A stretch of DNA of 64,000 bases from Trichostrongylus colubriformis (Eukaryota > Nematoda > Chromadorea > Rhabditida > Trichostrongylidae). Made by a program: the position numbers and the translations under genes. The stretch is taken from positions 50,858,873 through 50,922,872 of the forward strand of contig OZ022257.1 in the NCBI GenBank assembly GCA_963978905.1, given 5' to 3'. A model generated the notes under the pieces. That model saw only the letters and a program-made list of their open reading frames with translations. It made no database searches and was not told the DNA's origin. Position 1 is the first letter of the stretch. The number at the start of each line of letters is the position of its first letter. This document shows positions 10,376 through 22,025 of the stretch, piece by piece.

Positions 10376-11410
10376 ACATGCCTTACTTGACTGTTTTGGC
10401 CCGCTAGCTCTGCTACGGCCGCTTCCATACTTTGCGCACCGACGCCGTCACGCGCGTGCCTGCGTCACGCGCGTGACGCAGGCACGCGCGTGACGGCGTC
10501 GGTGCGCAAAGTATGGAAGCGGCCTACGATAGATTCTGATGTGGTCCTTTTACTGTGAATTTACATCGTACTTACATAAAGCTGTTTGAGCGGTTCTGCC
10601 CACATGATGTTGATGTTCATGGATAGTAGCGCTGACACTTCGACGAACTGCATTTGTAAATTTTCGCGAGCGATTTACCCTTTTAAAATGAATTTTCAAA
10701 ATGTTACTTCTGATAACTTTCAGGAAAATGGCTGATAAGGTTAGATACTGCCGTTAGAGGCTGAAGGTTAACTTTTTCCACAACCAAGAATATGTGTACT
10801 TATATAAACGTGATTCATTGCTAAACCATGAAGACAGCGCAAATCCAAGACTCTTCTGTGCCTGGTGGGATAACTCGAAATCCCTCTCTGTGCTTGAAAT
10901 CCAAGTTGGTTACTACGCTCTTTTAAAAATTGTTTTTACTAGGGTTACAGCCTAAGTTAAGGAAAAGCTAATGCTGCGGGTGCCATCTACCAGACAGTTC
11001 CAGCATTATTAGTTTTCCGGATGCGCCACGCATCCGATCTCTGTTGGGATTTATGGACCCATTTGAATGATAGTAACCTTTTAAGGAGTAAGATATGTTC
11101 AAGTCAGTACTTTTATCCCCGACAAAATGGGAAGCATGGCTTGTTAGGGTAGAATTGGTGTCTCAGTGTCTCATTAATGTTAGAATAACGAAAATACCAC
11201 TTTAACGGTAGAGGTATCACTGCATCATGAACGGGAAGACTATAGGTATAGATACAACGCGTCTCGGCCACATCTTTCATGGAGTGTTATAGGGACTCTC
11301 TCATAAGGCCCTCCTAGTGATTTTTATTCTGAAATCTGTTTGACCTAGCCGATCAATCACATACATCAGCGTTCATTTTTTATTGATTATCCCCACCTCA
11401 CTGTTCGCCT
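10376..11410 (-). pseudogene. RGK-like GTPase copy 1: start of exon 7, exon 6 and flanking introns
   Basis: This is homologous to 30810-31900 (parent copy) and 22026-23100 (copy 2). On the minus strand, exon 6 (about 10573-10680) still shows the EVSA-type G5 region and the LLSMNIN string in part. However, one base is missing at ATGCAGTTCGTC (parent ATGCAGTTTCGTC), shifting the frame, and the acceptor TTTCAG has become TTTTAAAAG. Exon 5, which carries the NKID motif, is absent: the sequence jumps from GGTATAGATACA to ACGCGTCTCGGCCAC near 11250, so roughly 170 bp are lost. A palindromic mini-element is inserted at the exon 7 acceptor. This copy is dead. Confidence 0.8.
10417..10524. mobile_element. 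Perfect 108-bp palindromic mini-element
   Basis: The 108 bases are an exact palindrome centred between 10470 and 10471, starting GGCCGCTTCCATACTTTGCG and ending with its complement. The uninterrupted parent (CTCTGCTACGATA near 30845-30855) shows that it is an insertion with a 3-bp duplication, TAC. A 75-bp relative with the same tips lies at 14692-14766. GGCC-type tips and 3-bp duplications are like PIF/Harbinger MITEs (family knowledge); the assignment is an inference. Confidence 0.85.
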
Positions 11411-11794
11411 GGAGTCCCAGACTAATTCGTTAGTCATGGGTTAAGTTGGTTGCAAGCCCCGGTAAACTTTATGCCTTAAAGGAACCGGAAGGGGGTCCGA
11501 AACAAGAGAAACATACAAAGAAATGAGCATTTCGTAACGAACGCAGAAGGTTAGAAGCGATAATCGGTGAAAAAACCCGAACTCAAAAGTGCATCGCTGC
11601 GGTGTGTATTCGCGCCTCATTCGCATCATCGCACTGGCGTTCCGAGTTGTCCGCTGTAGGAGACGGCCGCGGGCCAACTTTAGTTGTAGCACCTGACTCC
11701 CAGCGCAGTGTAGTGGCCATTCCCAACTACATTAACATTCATGTAAGTACATCTAGAAACAATATAAGAAAGAACAAAGGAGAAGGTAAAAGGA

Positions 11795-12000
11795 ATGAAC
11801 AGCTTTATAATGGAAACATCTTCTCTTGGCACCATGCCAAGGCGTCAAATTTTGGCGAGTTTGTGCAATGGCGGTCACTTGAACTCGTCCACACTACGTC
11901 TGTTCTACCGTAAGCCAAAATTACTCCCTTACGGTGTCTTTAAAAGCGTCCGAATGAGGGACAAGGATCTCGCCCGGGGACCATTCCGGTTCTCCGTAAG
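11795..12000 (+). CDS. Candidate exon ending in a GTGAGC donor, unknown
   Basis: A plus-strand frame of 68 codons rich in Arg, Leu and Ser ends exactly at an AAG|GTGAGC donor. It contains RDKDLARGPFRFSV at its end. It lies inside a block (11411-12711) that is present only in unit 1, with no homologue in units 2 and 3. I do not recognise it and found no partner exon. It could be chance. Confidence 0.22.
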
Positions 12001-12132
12001 GTGAGCCGGCCTATCACCAGTTACTCGGTAGGAGCTGAAGGCAGTGCACTGTGGAAGCTGTTTCTCAAATATCTGTTTCTCTTATTTTTTTCATCTGTTT
12101 CTCTTATTTCCTAATCCTATTTAGCGCTTCAT

Positions 12133-12575
12133 TTTTTAACCAGTTGGGCTGGCGCACACAACTGCGCGCGTCACACATGGAAGCATGCTAATTGGGCTTG
12201 ATGGATATCGATCGATCCGTATCATCACTTGAACGGTTTCAGAAACGGAGAATTTGCAAAAACGGGAAAGGGAAACAAAATTCCTCACGTCAATCTCGTC
12301 CTTATACCACTTTAGGAATTGAGAGTCCCAGCTTTGCTGCGACGCGAGATATCAATTTCTCGCCATTCACCTTTCGAGGCTCCTTATCAGCCCTCATCAG
12401 TTGCTATCACTTCCGTTCCCTCACCCTGATGTCCCCTTACCACCCCTTATATCACTTCAGAAATCCAGAGTCCCAGCTCTACTGCGACGCGAGGTATGAA
12501 TTTCGTGACAGACGGACAGACGGACGGACGGACGGAGGGACAGACAGACGAAGCGTTTTATATTTAGTAGGGATG
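12133..12575 (+). repeat. Dispersed repeat with (GACG/GACA)n tail, short copy
   Basis: It begins CCAGTTGGGCTGGCGCACAC and ends in an ACAGACGGACGGACGG run followed by AGACGAAGCGTTTTATATTTAG. The same start and tail bound the element at 24997-25588, and the same start is seen at 13283. An (AATA)n microsatellite follows at 12661-12688. Confidence 0.6.
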
Positions 12576-12711
12576 ATTATCTGTTCCCATATCTTTCTTT
12601 CTGTCATGGTCCTTATTCCCACGAAATATGGACTACTTTGAGCACACCAGTTTTGGTGCATCAATAAATAAATAAGTAAATAAATAAGTTTTGGGAGCAG
12701 TGGTGCTTAAT

Positions 12712-13280
12712 TTGACAGTTTCGAATCCCACTGGTAACCCCCGGGCCGAGGAGGATTGTATGGATCGTATGGATTTTAATGGGGGCTAGTACGTGGTATG
12801 TGAAGTGAACCGTCATCTCGGACCAGGCTGACCCCGATTCGATTGAATTCAGCCTTTTCTGAGACGTCAGGGGGTAGAGATAGGGAGAAGGGAGGGGGTG
12901 GGGTGGGAGAGGGGCGGAAAGGGTAAAAAACTGTCTTATATGGCTCCCCTTAAAGTATTATAGGTCTTCTCAATCAAATGTTACTGCGATTCTAAACATA
13001 AACCGATGCAAATGGGTTAGGATTTTAGAACGTTTTTTAATCTTACATCGTTATAGATAAATCTATCAAGTAATGTGTTTTGTCATGGAAAGTTTCTCTA
13101 TCGGTATTGCTGTGGCTTTATGAGGAATTATGAACCGTTTTTTCCATTTTTGTTTTTTCATTTTCTCTTTTTTTGGGGCGCAAGCAGTACTGACAAAAAC
13201 ATCAAGTGCTCCTTTTTGATTGGTTCTTACCTAGCTGAGGAAGCCCTTTTTCGAACGAAGCTGGTTGACGGCATTGATCT
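12712..13280. repeat. Segment shared with the GTPase intron 4 region (unit 1 copy)
   Basis: 12712-12835 matches 31926-32060, and 12930-13280 matches 32150-32500. A related 280-bp block also recurs at 19205-19480 and 29510-29760 (each with TTACAT-CGTT/CATC-ATAGATAAAT and a TTTTCGGGCGCA-like string). It marks the right end of each duplicated unit. No coding potential is seen. A G-rich run lies at 12883-12925. Confidence 0.65.
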
Positions 13281-13282
13281 TT

Positions 13283-14100
13283 TTAGCCAGTTGGCTGGCG
13301 CTCACTACATACTGTGCGCGTAATACCGTGGCGTCAGTAGGTCGATCTGAATTGATTTTTTCTTCGAACTTTACCCACACCTTGTAACACGCCCCGCCCA
13401 TTTATAGGCGGCTCTCCGCTCATTTTGAGTGAGCTTAAGATAGGTTGGACATTGGTTATTTCTACCGATTTTTTCCTGGTCTTAGGCTGCGTTATGATCG
13501 AGTTATGGTTTTCGTCGTAAGGACCACCAACTCTAGGTGCGCTATGCCCACTAATCCCAGCCTCTTTTATGGATATGACAAAACTCATTCCTGGCTTTGA
13601 TCCACATTTTCCCATGAATGGGGCATATTGCAACCCAATTTACAATTTTCGGTCTGAAAACGGAACATGCCAAGGCACGCCCCTCCCATGGTGGGCGGAG
13701 CTCAACATAGTCCATGTGTGCTTTTTGCTTCTTTTCCCATGTCCTGCCCATCCCAAACTTTTCCCTTTCTCCACGGGTTGTTTTCATGGAGTGCCCAAGC
13801 TCCACCCACCATACAGAAAGCCCGCCCACTGTTGAGATTTCTTTCCCTTCCATAGCCCGACAACTATCAACCACCTCCCGTTTCCTCCATCTCCACGTTC
13901 TCTCTCAATTTTACAATGTGCCCCACACGACCAATTACACTGCTCCACCCACTGTGGGCGAGCTTCCACTCATTGTAAGTGAGCTCAATATGGTTCATGT
14001 GTGCTTCTCACTTCTTGTTCCATGCCCTACCGATCCCAAACTTGTCCCCATCCCCACGGGTTGTTTTCATGGAGTGCCCAAGCTCCGCCCCATTGCCATT
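13283..14100 (+). repeat. Dispersed repeat with two internal about 260-bp tandem units
   Basis: It starts CCAGTTGGCTGGCGCTCACT, like the copies at 12133 and 24997. Inside, the string from GTGGGCGGAGCTCAA (13692) to GTGCCCAAGCTCC (13803) recurs, modified, at about 13950-14095. The copy at 24997-25588 has the same two-unit plan. Open frames here come from this repeat and I do not call them genes. Confidence 0.6.
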
Positions 14101-14269
14101 TACATTCTTGACCCCTGCACTTAACGAACTTTCGACAGGCGTGAGAGTATGCTTTGAAAGTAGCATTGGAGCGATGACTTTTAAGCGAGGATCTTGTGGG
14201 TTCTGCTACACCTGGTAATCAACATTGTGCCGCTGTGCTTGCCTCCTTCCATAGCGGCCCTGCAAGACA

Positions 14270-14674
14270 CAAAGGGTTGGGCGCGAGGGTCCTAACTCGT
14301 GGACAGGAAGGATAGGGCCAGTGAGATCGGATGACATCGTAAACATTGATGTCCGTCCAAGACAAGTGAGTCATCGGTCATAAGAGCACTTGCGAAATGC
14401 AGTCCTCACATGATATTGTACAGTCAACAATATCGTCGATGACGAAGTTTTCCCCCCTCCGAAAAGCCACACATATCGAGAAATAGCCGCGTTCTGCCAG
14501 CTGGTCTACATACTTTCATGTTGCTTACCATTTCACTTCACATTTTTTATGAGTAGATTTTTTGCCGGATTTATGAACAAAAATCTTTCTGACATCGTTT
14601 CGATTCTTGCTTTCAATCGTTTTGTACGGAATCTTCTAAGTGGACATGTTATTTGTGCTTTCCTTAGATAACGC
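14270..14674. repeat. Upstream flank of gene X copy A
   Basis: Matches 23700-24075, the sequence just before exon 1 of gene X copy B (shared strings such as GATGTCCGTCCAAGACA and CAATATC-TCGATGA). No gene seen. It marks the left part of a duplicated unit. Confidence 0.6.
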
Positions 14675-16317
14675 TGTTCACAGTGAGCTAAGGCCGCGTT
14701 CACACTTTGCGCACCGACGTCATCGCCGCCGGTGTCGGCGTCAGTGCGCAAAGTATGAACGCGGCCTAACTTCAGCGCGAACGACGGGTTATAGTAATCC
14801 CTTGGCGTACATTTCGTTATAGGGTACTCACACAGTTATATTTGACCTGACGTCAAAAACATGGTGCCATATTGGAATTTGCATAACATGTTGAAGAAGA
14901 ATAAGTGACCTGTATTTAACGTACGAATCATGCAAGCGAATGCAGATATACAATAAGGATACGATTTCACACACTTCCATGCGAATCTTCGGATCTGCAT
15001 TAGTGCGAGATTCGGAATCACAAATTATTTCATTCCCTTAGAAGCTGCTATCCTTTCTGGATTGGGTGGTGTGAATGGTTGCACTTGAGTATGTAGATCA
15101 CCGATAGGTCTTCAATATGATTTTGCTCGATTGCGTAAGAGCGGTGATGACCGGTCACCATGTCCTGGTTTGACAGCAAACGCATCAACGGCATATTCAC
15201 ATGTGCGTAAATGTAGGCGAACGAACTGTCGCAAGTGGTTTAGCTATCTGATAAAGTCCCATGGTGAGTTAAAAGCAGTGATAGGGTTAACTCGGTTGTC
15301 ATTCATTCCAATTCTTGATACTGACCGGTGGACGTTTTCACCACGAAGCCATCACTCATGCACCACGTCATTTCGATCAATACGCCTTTAATAAGATATG
15401 ATAAGTAGCATTCTGCTGTCATGCTCATTGCTATACGCTTCAGTCGGTCAACTCTAGGAGGCGGGCCGGAATAAGAAAGGCGGCTGCAGCTGAAAAATAC
15501 CGCCTCCATCATAGCTCAAGAGATTATTTTCACGGGGGATTTCGCCGCAGACAGGCTTCCTAGACCCCTAGTTTTCGAGTGAGTGATATTTCTTAAGAAT
15601 TTCTTATCACCCACATTACCCCTATCACTGTCTTTAGAAGAGCAGTATAAGTACTACAGGTCATCGTGTAAAATGCCTCCCAATGCCTTATGAAGCACAT
15701 GACGAGAGTATAACATACAGCTCAGACCAAGTGTCCTAGTACAGGGAATATTACTCCATCGCTAGACAGACCTGAGCCTAATTTTATGCTGGAATATTAC
15801 TTCATCGTTAGACAGGCCTGAGCCTATCATTTTATGCAATTTACAGAGCAGATTCTACGCACTGCTACACTACTTTCCCTTTCCTTTCAAATGGGAGGTG
15901 TATCACACATCACAATCCAAATGTTGTTTTAAAAAACCACGCATATACACATTGCTGTGAGCAGAAATTTCGGAATCGTAGGAACATATAACTTCGTGAG
16001 AGGATAGTCAACAAGTCAATAAAGCCGCCAGTTTTTCTACGGAGACTTCCAGTTTTCCATCTTTTTTTTTTGCAGTGTGACCATGGTCCACATTACTCAG
16101 TGCGATAGAAGGAGTAGCTCTCTCGCTCCAATGGGAAACCAAACCTCATGCATTCGAAACTATCTCTGCTCTTTGACTGTGAAGGAAAACCAAATCTCCT
16201 GAATCAGCGAGTACGGCGTCAAATCCAGTGTATTGAGGGAAATGGCACCAGTAACATTACAATGCACGTCTCAATGGTTACCATAACCCATCGCTCATGC
16301 TGAAGTTGGCTGCTTGT
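14675..16317. mobile_element. 1.64-kb insertion in the first known exon of gene X copy A
   Basis: Copy B reads GATAACGATATTC without interruption (24083-24095). Copy A reads GATAACG at about 14667-14674 and then resumes ACGATATTC at 16318, so the bases between are an insertion with a likely 3-bp duplication, ACG. The insert holds the 75-bp MITE at 14692-14766 but no recognised transposase. Its internal open frames are short. Confidence 0.55.
14692..14766. mobile_element. 75-bp palindromic MITE with TAA duplications
   Basis: The tips GGCCGCGTTCACACTTTGCGC and its near complement (with ATGAACGCGGCC) flank a short centre. TAA at 14689-14691 and 14767-14769 is a 3-bp target duplication of the kind PIF/Harbinger MITEs make. 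It is related to 10417-10524. Confidence 0.8.
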
Positions 16318-18552
16318 ACGATATTCAACGAGTGAACTCGGTGGGATGTATATGGGTAACTCAGAATTCTCCTGTTGGAATTGGAATGAACTCGTCCAGT
16401 TCCTCATCGGTTCAAGTCAATGAAGATGTTGCGATCATAATTCTCAGGCATCTAGCAGAAGAATGTTATCTCGATGGACCATACACACACTGGATGAGAT
16501 TAAGGGTATGTCTTACCGTAGAGTAACTTGAGTTCTTTTGACATCCACTGCAAAATAGGATTTAAACACTTTTTTCTTTTATGTTATTCAAGGTGACTTT
16601 AAGGTACAGTTTATTTGCGGTCTAGGGAACCCCACGTCTTTGGAGCTCTCTTTCATCTGCACCTCCAATTCAGGAAAGATTTCGACGGTCGATGTGTAGA
16701 TTTCATGAGATGCAATGAACGCTTTTCAAGGTGCCAATCAGGGTCAAGCATGGGTTAAGCAAGTCTCAAGGAGAACTCTCAAGGAGATTCAGAAAACTCT
16801 CGACGGTTGATCGATGTGTAGACTACATGAGATGGGATGAACGCTTTTAAAGGTGTGAAGAAGGGTCAAGCAGGGTTGAGTAATTCTTAAGGGGCCATGT
16901 TTGATGTATGGTATACCCTCCACCCATCGATTTCACGGTGTATAAGGTGAGGTGGACGCACTGCTTGGTGTGGAAGGAGTCGTTTTGACACATTTAAAGG
17001 GGAAATCGGAAGGGGGTTCAGTAAATTGTTTGCTTTTATTGAGACAAGTTTGCGAGATCATGTTCTATTCCATGTAAGGTATTAAGTGGTCGTAATCGAT
17101 TGGTTATTTTGCCTTCAGGGTATAAGCAAAGCGTTCGATCGTGCTGTTCGTCGCTATTTATCTAAGACTGTCAAAATAGGATTCGAAGAGCTAGCACACG
17201 ATATCGAGGTTTGTTCCTTTTCCACATGTCCCGTAATCCTATGTACCGTATAATAGAGTATCTCCTTCTGTTACACTTTTTGTTAGTTACTACTATACCC
17301 TCTCGAATGCACCAGGGTTGATAATAATATTGTACTTGGGAGCTAACGCTAGCCATTTGCATGGAAACCATGGGCCACGCTTTAAAGATTTTTGCATCCT
17401 GGGTTTTTTGTTCTGCAAATTTGGGTATTTGTGCATTTGTGGTCCTTCTTCGTTGTGAGACGTATATTCAAAGTGAGCCATTGATATAGAGGTATGCCGC
17501 GCAAATCTCTTCCTAGTGCGGATAAAAGCCTATTTCAGGTTTTCCAATGTTTTCAAGATTGTGGAATTGGTAATTGTACTAGGACGCTGTTCAAGAGCAA
17601 GGACGCCGCTGTAGCTTTTCTAAGGTGAGCCTTTCCCTTTTAACGATATAAAGTTTAAGGATAGAGCAGGTAATAGTGGGTCATTTCGGTATCCGAATGA
17701 TTGTCGAATCGCTGAGTTAAAATCGTACTTTTTCGAATCGCGGTTGAGTATGGTTGAATTCCAAACGACCTCCAGTAACGCCTCTCAACAACGAATCCAG
17801 TGAAAGTTCGTAAAAACCGTAAAAGTTCCCAATCCTATCTCAAACCTCGGCATCCACAAACTAACCTGCTACAACTAGTAAACCCAAGACCAACATATTT
17901 CGAATAACATAGAGTGGAATTCTCATAAGATTTCTTCGATAATGAATTATTCTTTGCTTTTTGCATAACGAATCCTATTAGCAACCTTTTGCATTTTGAG
18001 ACATTTCCAGGTGTATGGCCAGTAACGTCGATAAACCAATAGCTGTTGACGTAAAAGATTACACTGAACATCCAGAAGACGATGAGGTCCTCAAGAGTCT
18101 CTGTAGTTTCCGAGGTAGTTTCTTCACTGTTGCGACGGAAAGAGTAGTGTTGTTAGGTATATGCTTTGGTAAATTTTTAGCAGTAGAATCCATAATCCAT
18201 CGTCGACCTCGATGTGAATGTGCCGCTTGTGAGCACTTAGTGGAGCATGCAGGACCGGATGTTAAACTCGTTGAAGCTCTCACACTCAGTGAAACATGTC
18301 CGTTTATTTGTTTTTGCCAGGATATCCGATTCTCCTAGTAGATGGTTTACAGTTGTTCCCGATGGTAGCACTCCCGATATGTTTTACGGATGGTATGCAG
18401 TTTCTCCCACTGGTAGGGATTCCGAGATGTTTTACAGATATGGTTACGGCTACCCCTCTACTCGTCAGAAAACTTCGATGACTGATCTGAGTACGCTCTC
18501 CCATTTTTGCAGTGCAATATCTTCGAATACACTAAATCATTCAGGTTTTTAA
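16318..18552 (+). pseudogene. Gene X copy A: multi-exon gene of unknown function
   Basis: Five exons are supported by phase-consistent splice sites and by homology with copy B: 16318-16505 (exon a, 5' end lost to an insertion), 17119-17208, 17539-17624, 18011-18114 and 18181 onward. Exon a has a Ser-rich run then EDVAIIILRHLAEE; exon b starts GISKAFDRAV; exon d is acidic; exon e is Cys-rich (CECAACEHL). From exon e the frame either stops at 18338 or splices to a frame ending at 18552 that matches copy B's tail (MFYG...LSTLSHF). I could not settle this junction. I recognise no domain. It is convergent with GTPase copy 2. The interrupted first exon makes this copy doubtful as a working gene. 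Confidence 0.5.
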
Positions 18553-20339
18553 AGATTTGCACGATGTGGAAGACCACTGAGGGCTGTTCTCAGCAACTAT
18601 GCCAATCTTTGAGAAAGGCTATGACAAGCACACACGGACACTGAGCGAGTATGCTCTTTTTTCTTGTGTTCCATGACCTCTTCTGGACCGTTCTCACTTG
18701 GGATCCTAACCAGATCATAATTATTGAGTACAAGTAAGTGATGCAGATTTTACGGCTATCTGCATGCTTTTTTGCATATAATCTAATAACGGTTCATGAT
18801 GTGCTTATCCTGTCACTTGCTTCCTATCAAGGATATTAGAGATTTGGGGTTTTATTTTGACTCTGACTCTTTTTTTGGTTTTTGGTGCCTTTATCTTACT
18901 TGAGAAATGAGATTAATTTAGACAGGCTGATTCTTTATGCTCTCCGCTTCAAAGCTTTCTTTATTTTCTTTCTAACATAGAAATTACCACTGTAGGTAAT
19001 TGTTTATTATGAATCCAGTATTAAATGTGTATGGACCGGTTCTCCTTTGCATTTGCTTGACCTTTTTCCCTGTAAACGCTCACACTTTTCTCTTCATTTC
19101 TGAAGCCTTAACTAGTAATGGGCAGCTTCAGTTCTCAGTTCATATTTTCAGCCTTGCTTGCTGTCACCAAGCTTTTGGTGAAGTAGGTTGCAAGGCTGCA
19201 CCCTAATAATGCAGTTTCCTAATAAATGGATTAGGATTTGTGAACGTCTTCATTCCTGTCTTACATCATCATAGATAAATTTATCAAACATTTTGTTTTG
19301 TCATGAAGGATTTCCTTATCGCTGTTGTTGTGGGTTTACCTTATGAGGAATTATACACCGTTTCTCCCATTTAAGCTTTTTTCGTTTTCTCTTTTTTCGG
19401 GCGCACTCAGTGCTGAGGAAAACATCAAGGGTTTTTTTCTGATTGGATTTCTTACATAGCTGCGAGAGCAAGGCTCTTTGAAGCATACTTCTGCAAGTAC
19501 TTGAAAGTCGTACTCCAGTGCGAAGTTTTGGTTTCAGTAGTGGTCTCAAGCTTTTTCCGTCTTGCAGTACATGCTTCGTAATGTAATCTGCTCGTCGTTG
19601 ACCAGTCAGTTGCGAATGACCGCAGCGCGTCCGTCCACGTGCAGAATGCTGTATTCGTTGCGGTTTACTTACTATTCTTATAATTTTTCGTGCCACTGAA
19701 TCGATCATTCCTGGTATGTACGATTAGCTCAAGACAAGCAATATGTATTTACAAGGTTATGGTGATAACAGTACTTTTCAATGTGCTCCAATACACAGAA
19801 CTGTATACTCACGTCCAGACGATGTACTGTAGCAACAACACTGATTTTATGTACATAAATGTTTTGAAATTACATGTAGTAATGTGGCAAAAAACTGTGG
19901 TAAGACAGAAATTAGGCCATAATCCATTGTACAAGCTCCTCACAGGATTTTGCTAGATGTCGTCCTCGAACCAGGAGTTTTCGCATTCATGATTGATCTG
20001 GTGGTTTATATTCTGAGGGTACCTAAAAAGTCTTGGCATCTGATGAATGGCTAGAGAGCATCACTTCTGACTTCATCTACTGAGAATCGAGGACAAAGAA
20101 AAAAGGGGCCTAGGGTTTTAAGATCGAACAGTTCGGGGCTGGTGTTAGATCAGGGTAGCAAAAGTGGGGAATTCTCTGGAGACGGGAAAAGCGTGGGATC
20201 CGGTCAAGTCAAGGTATGCGTAGTTGTGTGTTTACCTCAATAATCACTAGTGAGATGGAAAGGAACCGAATTAGGTCTGCAGAAGGTAATTTCAATAGGC
20301 ACTGGTTGAAAACCCCTGAACGAAGTCCTACTTAATCCA
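18553..20339. other. Spacer between gene X copy A and GTPase copy 2
   Basis: Shared with 28019-30619 over long stretches, including the repeat block 19205-19480 and the strings AAGCAATAT and CTCCTCACAGGATTTTGCTAGATG. Open frames here are short and not conserved between the two copies, so I call no gene. Confidence 0.6.
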
Positions 20340-20423
20340 GTGCTGGAGTGGATCGTAGTTGTCGATGCCGACTTGAAAAAACCGAAGGAAAAGAAGCATT
20401 TTGTAGCCGTGAACCCCACCTCC

Positions 20424-20524
20424 CTAGGAAAGAGTAAGGAGATCGTGTGGCAATCCTACGGGAGAGATGGCTCGAAATTCTTTTGGAATAGGGTTACAAG
20501 TAAGGTAGGGCAGAAGGTCACTAC
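20424..20524 (-). pseudogene. RGK-like GTPase copy 2, 3' part of exon 7
   Basis: On the minus strand the frame stays open from the mariner edge to TAG at 20424-20426 and ends in PVGLPHDLLTLS, clearly related to the end of copy 1. The rest of the exon lies beyond the mariner at 22026-22066. The copy as a whole is broken upstream (see 22026-23100). Confidence 0.6.
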
Positions 20525-20526
20525 TA

Positions 20527-22023
20527 GGTTGTTGCAAAATTAATTTCGAAAACAGACCGCATACTTCGGACTACTTTAACTCAGCTTAAACACAAGTTAA
20601 TTCATCGAAATAAAAACCATCAGAATCTACACATTTTTGCCAACGAACAGGTTATAAATCTGAGCCTCCAATATGAAAAAACTACTATCACGAGAATCAA
20701 CGAAGTCAAGGAAGGCACATTCAACATCGTCTAAATTAGTAAATTGTTTCTGACGCAGATGAGAATTGAGGGCTCGAAAAAAGTGATAGACTTCGGGGAA
20801 AGGTCGGGAGAATACGCTGGGTGGGCAAGAACTTCTATACCCAAGTGGATCAATTTTTGCCGAGTGATTTGTGGGATGTGTGGTATTGCGTTGCCCTGCA
20901 ACAGGATCCGCCCTCTTCTATCCACCCCCGCGGACCACAATTTTTGCAACTTTCTATACATTTGCTCCTGATTACAAAGACTCTCCTGTGATTGGCTGAC
21001 CAGGTTGCAGGGAACCATTATGAATTACACCCTTACAACACCACGACATAGTAACCATAACCTTTTTAGGGTGAAGGTCGGATTTAGGAAACGTTTTGAG
21101 AAAGCATTCTTATCTATCCAGACTATTCCCCGCTTCCTGTTATCACAAAGAACCCATTTCTCATCTACAGTTATAATACGGCTTACAAATGGCTCATTTT
21201 TATGGCGAACTAGGAGATTAGATCAGGTGTCGAAACGTGCCAGACGCTGCTTATCGGTCAGGTCATGAGGGGGTGTAGGTTGGGACACACGAATCTAGGC
21301 CATGACCCTGTAACAGCCTGTGGCCTTTGACCTAAGCCTTAAAAATTCAGACAATTTGTCCATGTTAATCGTGTCCTCCTTGCAAGTCTGTTCCGTTGCA
21401 TAGTCAAATTGTCTGAAGTATTCATGTCACAGGGCAAAGGCCACAGGCTGTCACAGGGTCACGGCCTAGATTCGTGTGTCCCAACCGTCACCTGGTCATG
21501 AGGCACCCACTTCGACATCTTCTTCACCTTGCCGATTTTCAGCAAATGCCTGGCCACTATAGAGTAATATACGCCCAGGTCTTCTGCTGACGTACGAGCA
21601 TCCTTCTCCGGTTTGCTTCGACTTCTCCTCTTATCTTCATCATTAAGCGACCACCTGCGGCCGCGACCCGACTTTCCTTCGAGATCAAAATCGTCAGAAA
21701 CAAATTTTTAGAACCAGAGCTCCACTGTCCGTTCGCAAGGACAATTCTTCCCTAGAACACTGCTGAGAATACGGGCTGCCCCCGCTGCGGAGTGTCCCAA
21801 TTTAAATTCCTGAAGCATGATGACTCCATAATCGCGTCGGTGATTATTCGCAGCCCTGGGAAAGGCCGGCTGGTCAAATTAGAGCGAAATTCATAGAAAT
21901 TTCGAAAGAGCAGAAAAAAACCTACCAGATGGTATGTCGGACATTTCTCGGGATGGAATAGTTCACGGTAAAAAATCAACCATTTTTACATATTTTAAAA
22001 CCGAAATTAATTTTGCAACAACC
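20527..22023 (-). mobile_element. Mariner transposon with degenerate transposase
   Basis: The terminal inverted repeats GGTTGTTGCAAAATTAATTTCG flank the element, with TA at both sides (20525-20526, 22024-22025). Without the nested insert at 21271-21493 it is about 1.27 kb, the normal full length. The minus strand encodes a mariner transposase: an N-terminal helix-turn-helix stretch with EFKLGHSAAGAARIL, a VDEKWV catalytic motif near 21170, then NAIPH and HPAYSPDLSP near 20800. The second catalytic Asp of the usual QDNA/HDNA is Gly here (QGNA), and the frame slips after YSPDLSP. Tips and motifs resemble the cecropia/Hsmar1 group. It is inactive, and splits GTPase copy 2 exon 7. Confidence 0.88.
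21271..21493. mobile_element. Nested 223-bp inverted-repeat element with 10-bp target duplication
   Basis: GGTCATGAGG occurs at 21261-21270 and again at 21494-21503 and brackets a segment whose ends are inverted repeats (GGTTGGGACACACGAATCTA on the left and its complement on the right, extending for about 80 bp). A 9-10 bp duplication is typical of Mutator-like elements. It interrupts the mariner transposase frame. Confidence 0.8.
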
Positions 22024-22025
22024 TA

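Noticed and set aside
11441..12000. Ribosomal RNA fragment
   Set aside because: The GC-richer stretch looked rRNA-like at first but contains no conserved rRNA string that I could recognise.
12192..12641. 149-codon plus-strand frame
   Set aside because: It runs through a dispersed repeat and its (GACG)n tail (RRTDGRTDGG), so it is low-complexity translation.
13569..14124. Overlapping Pro/Cys-rich frames on both strands
   Set aside because: They lie wholly within a dispersed repeat with internal tandem units; the same repeat elsewhere is not open.
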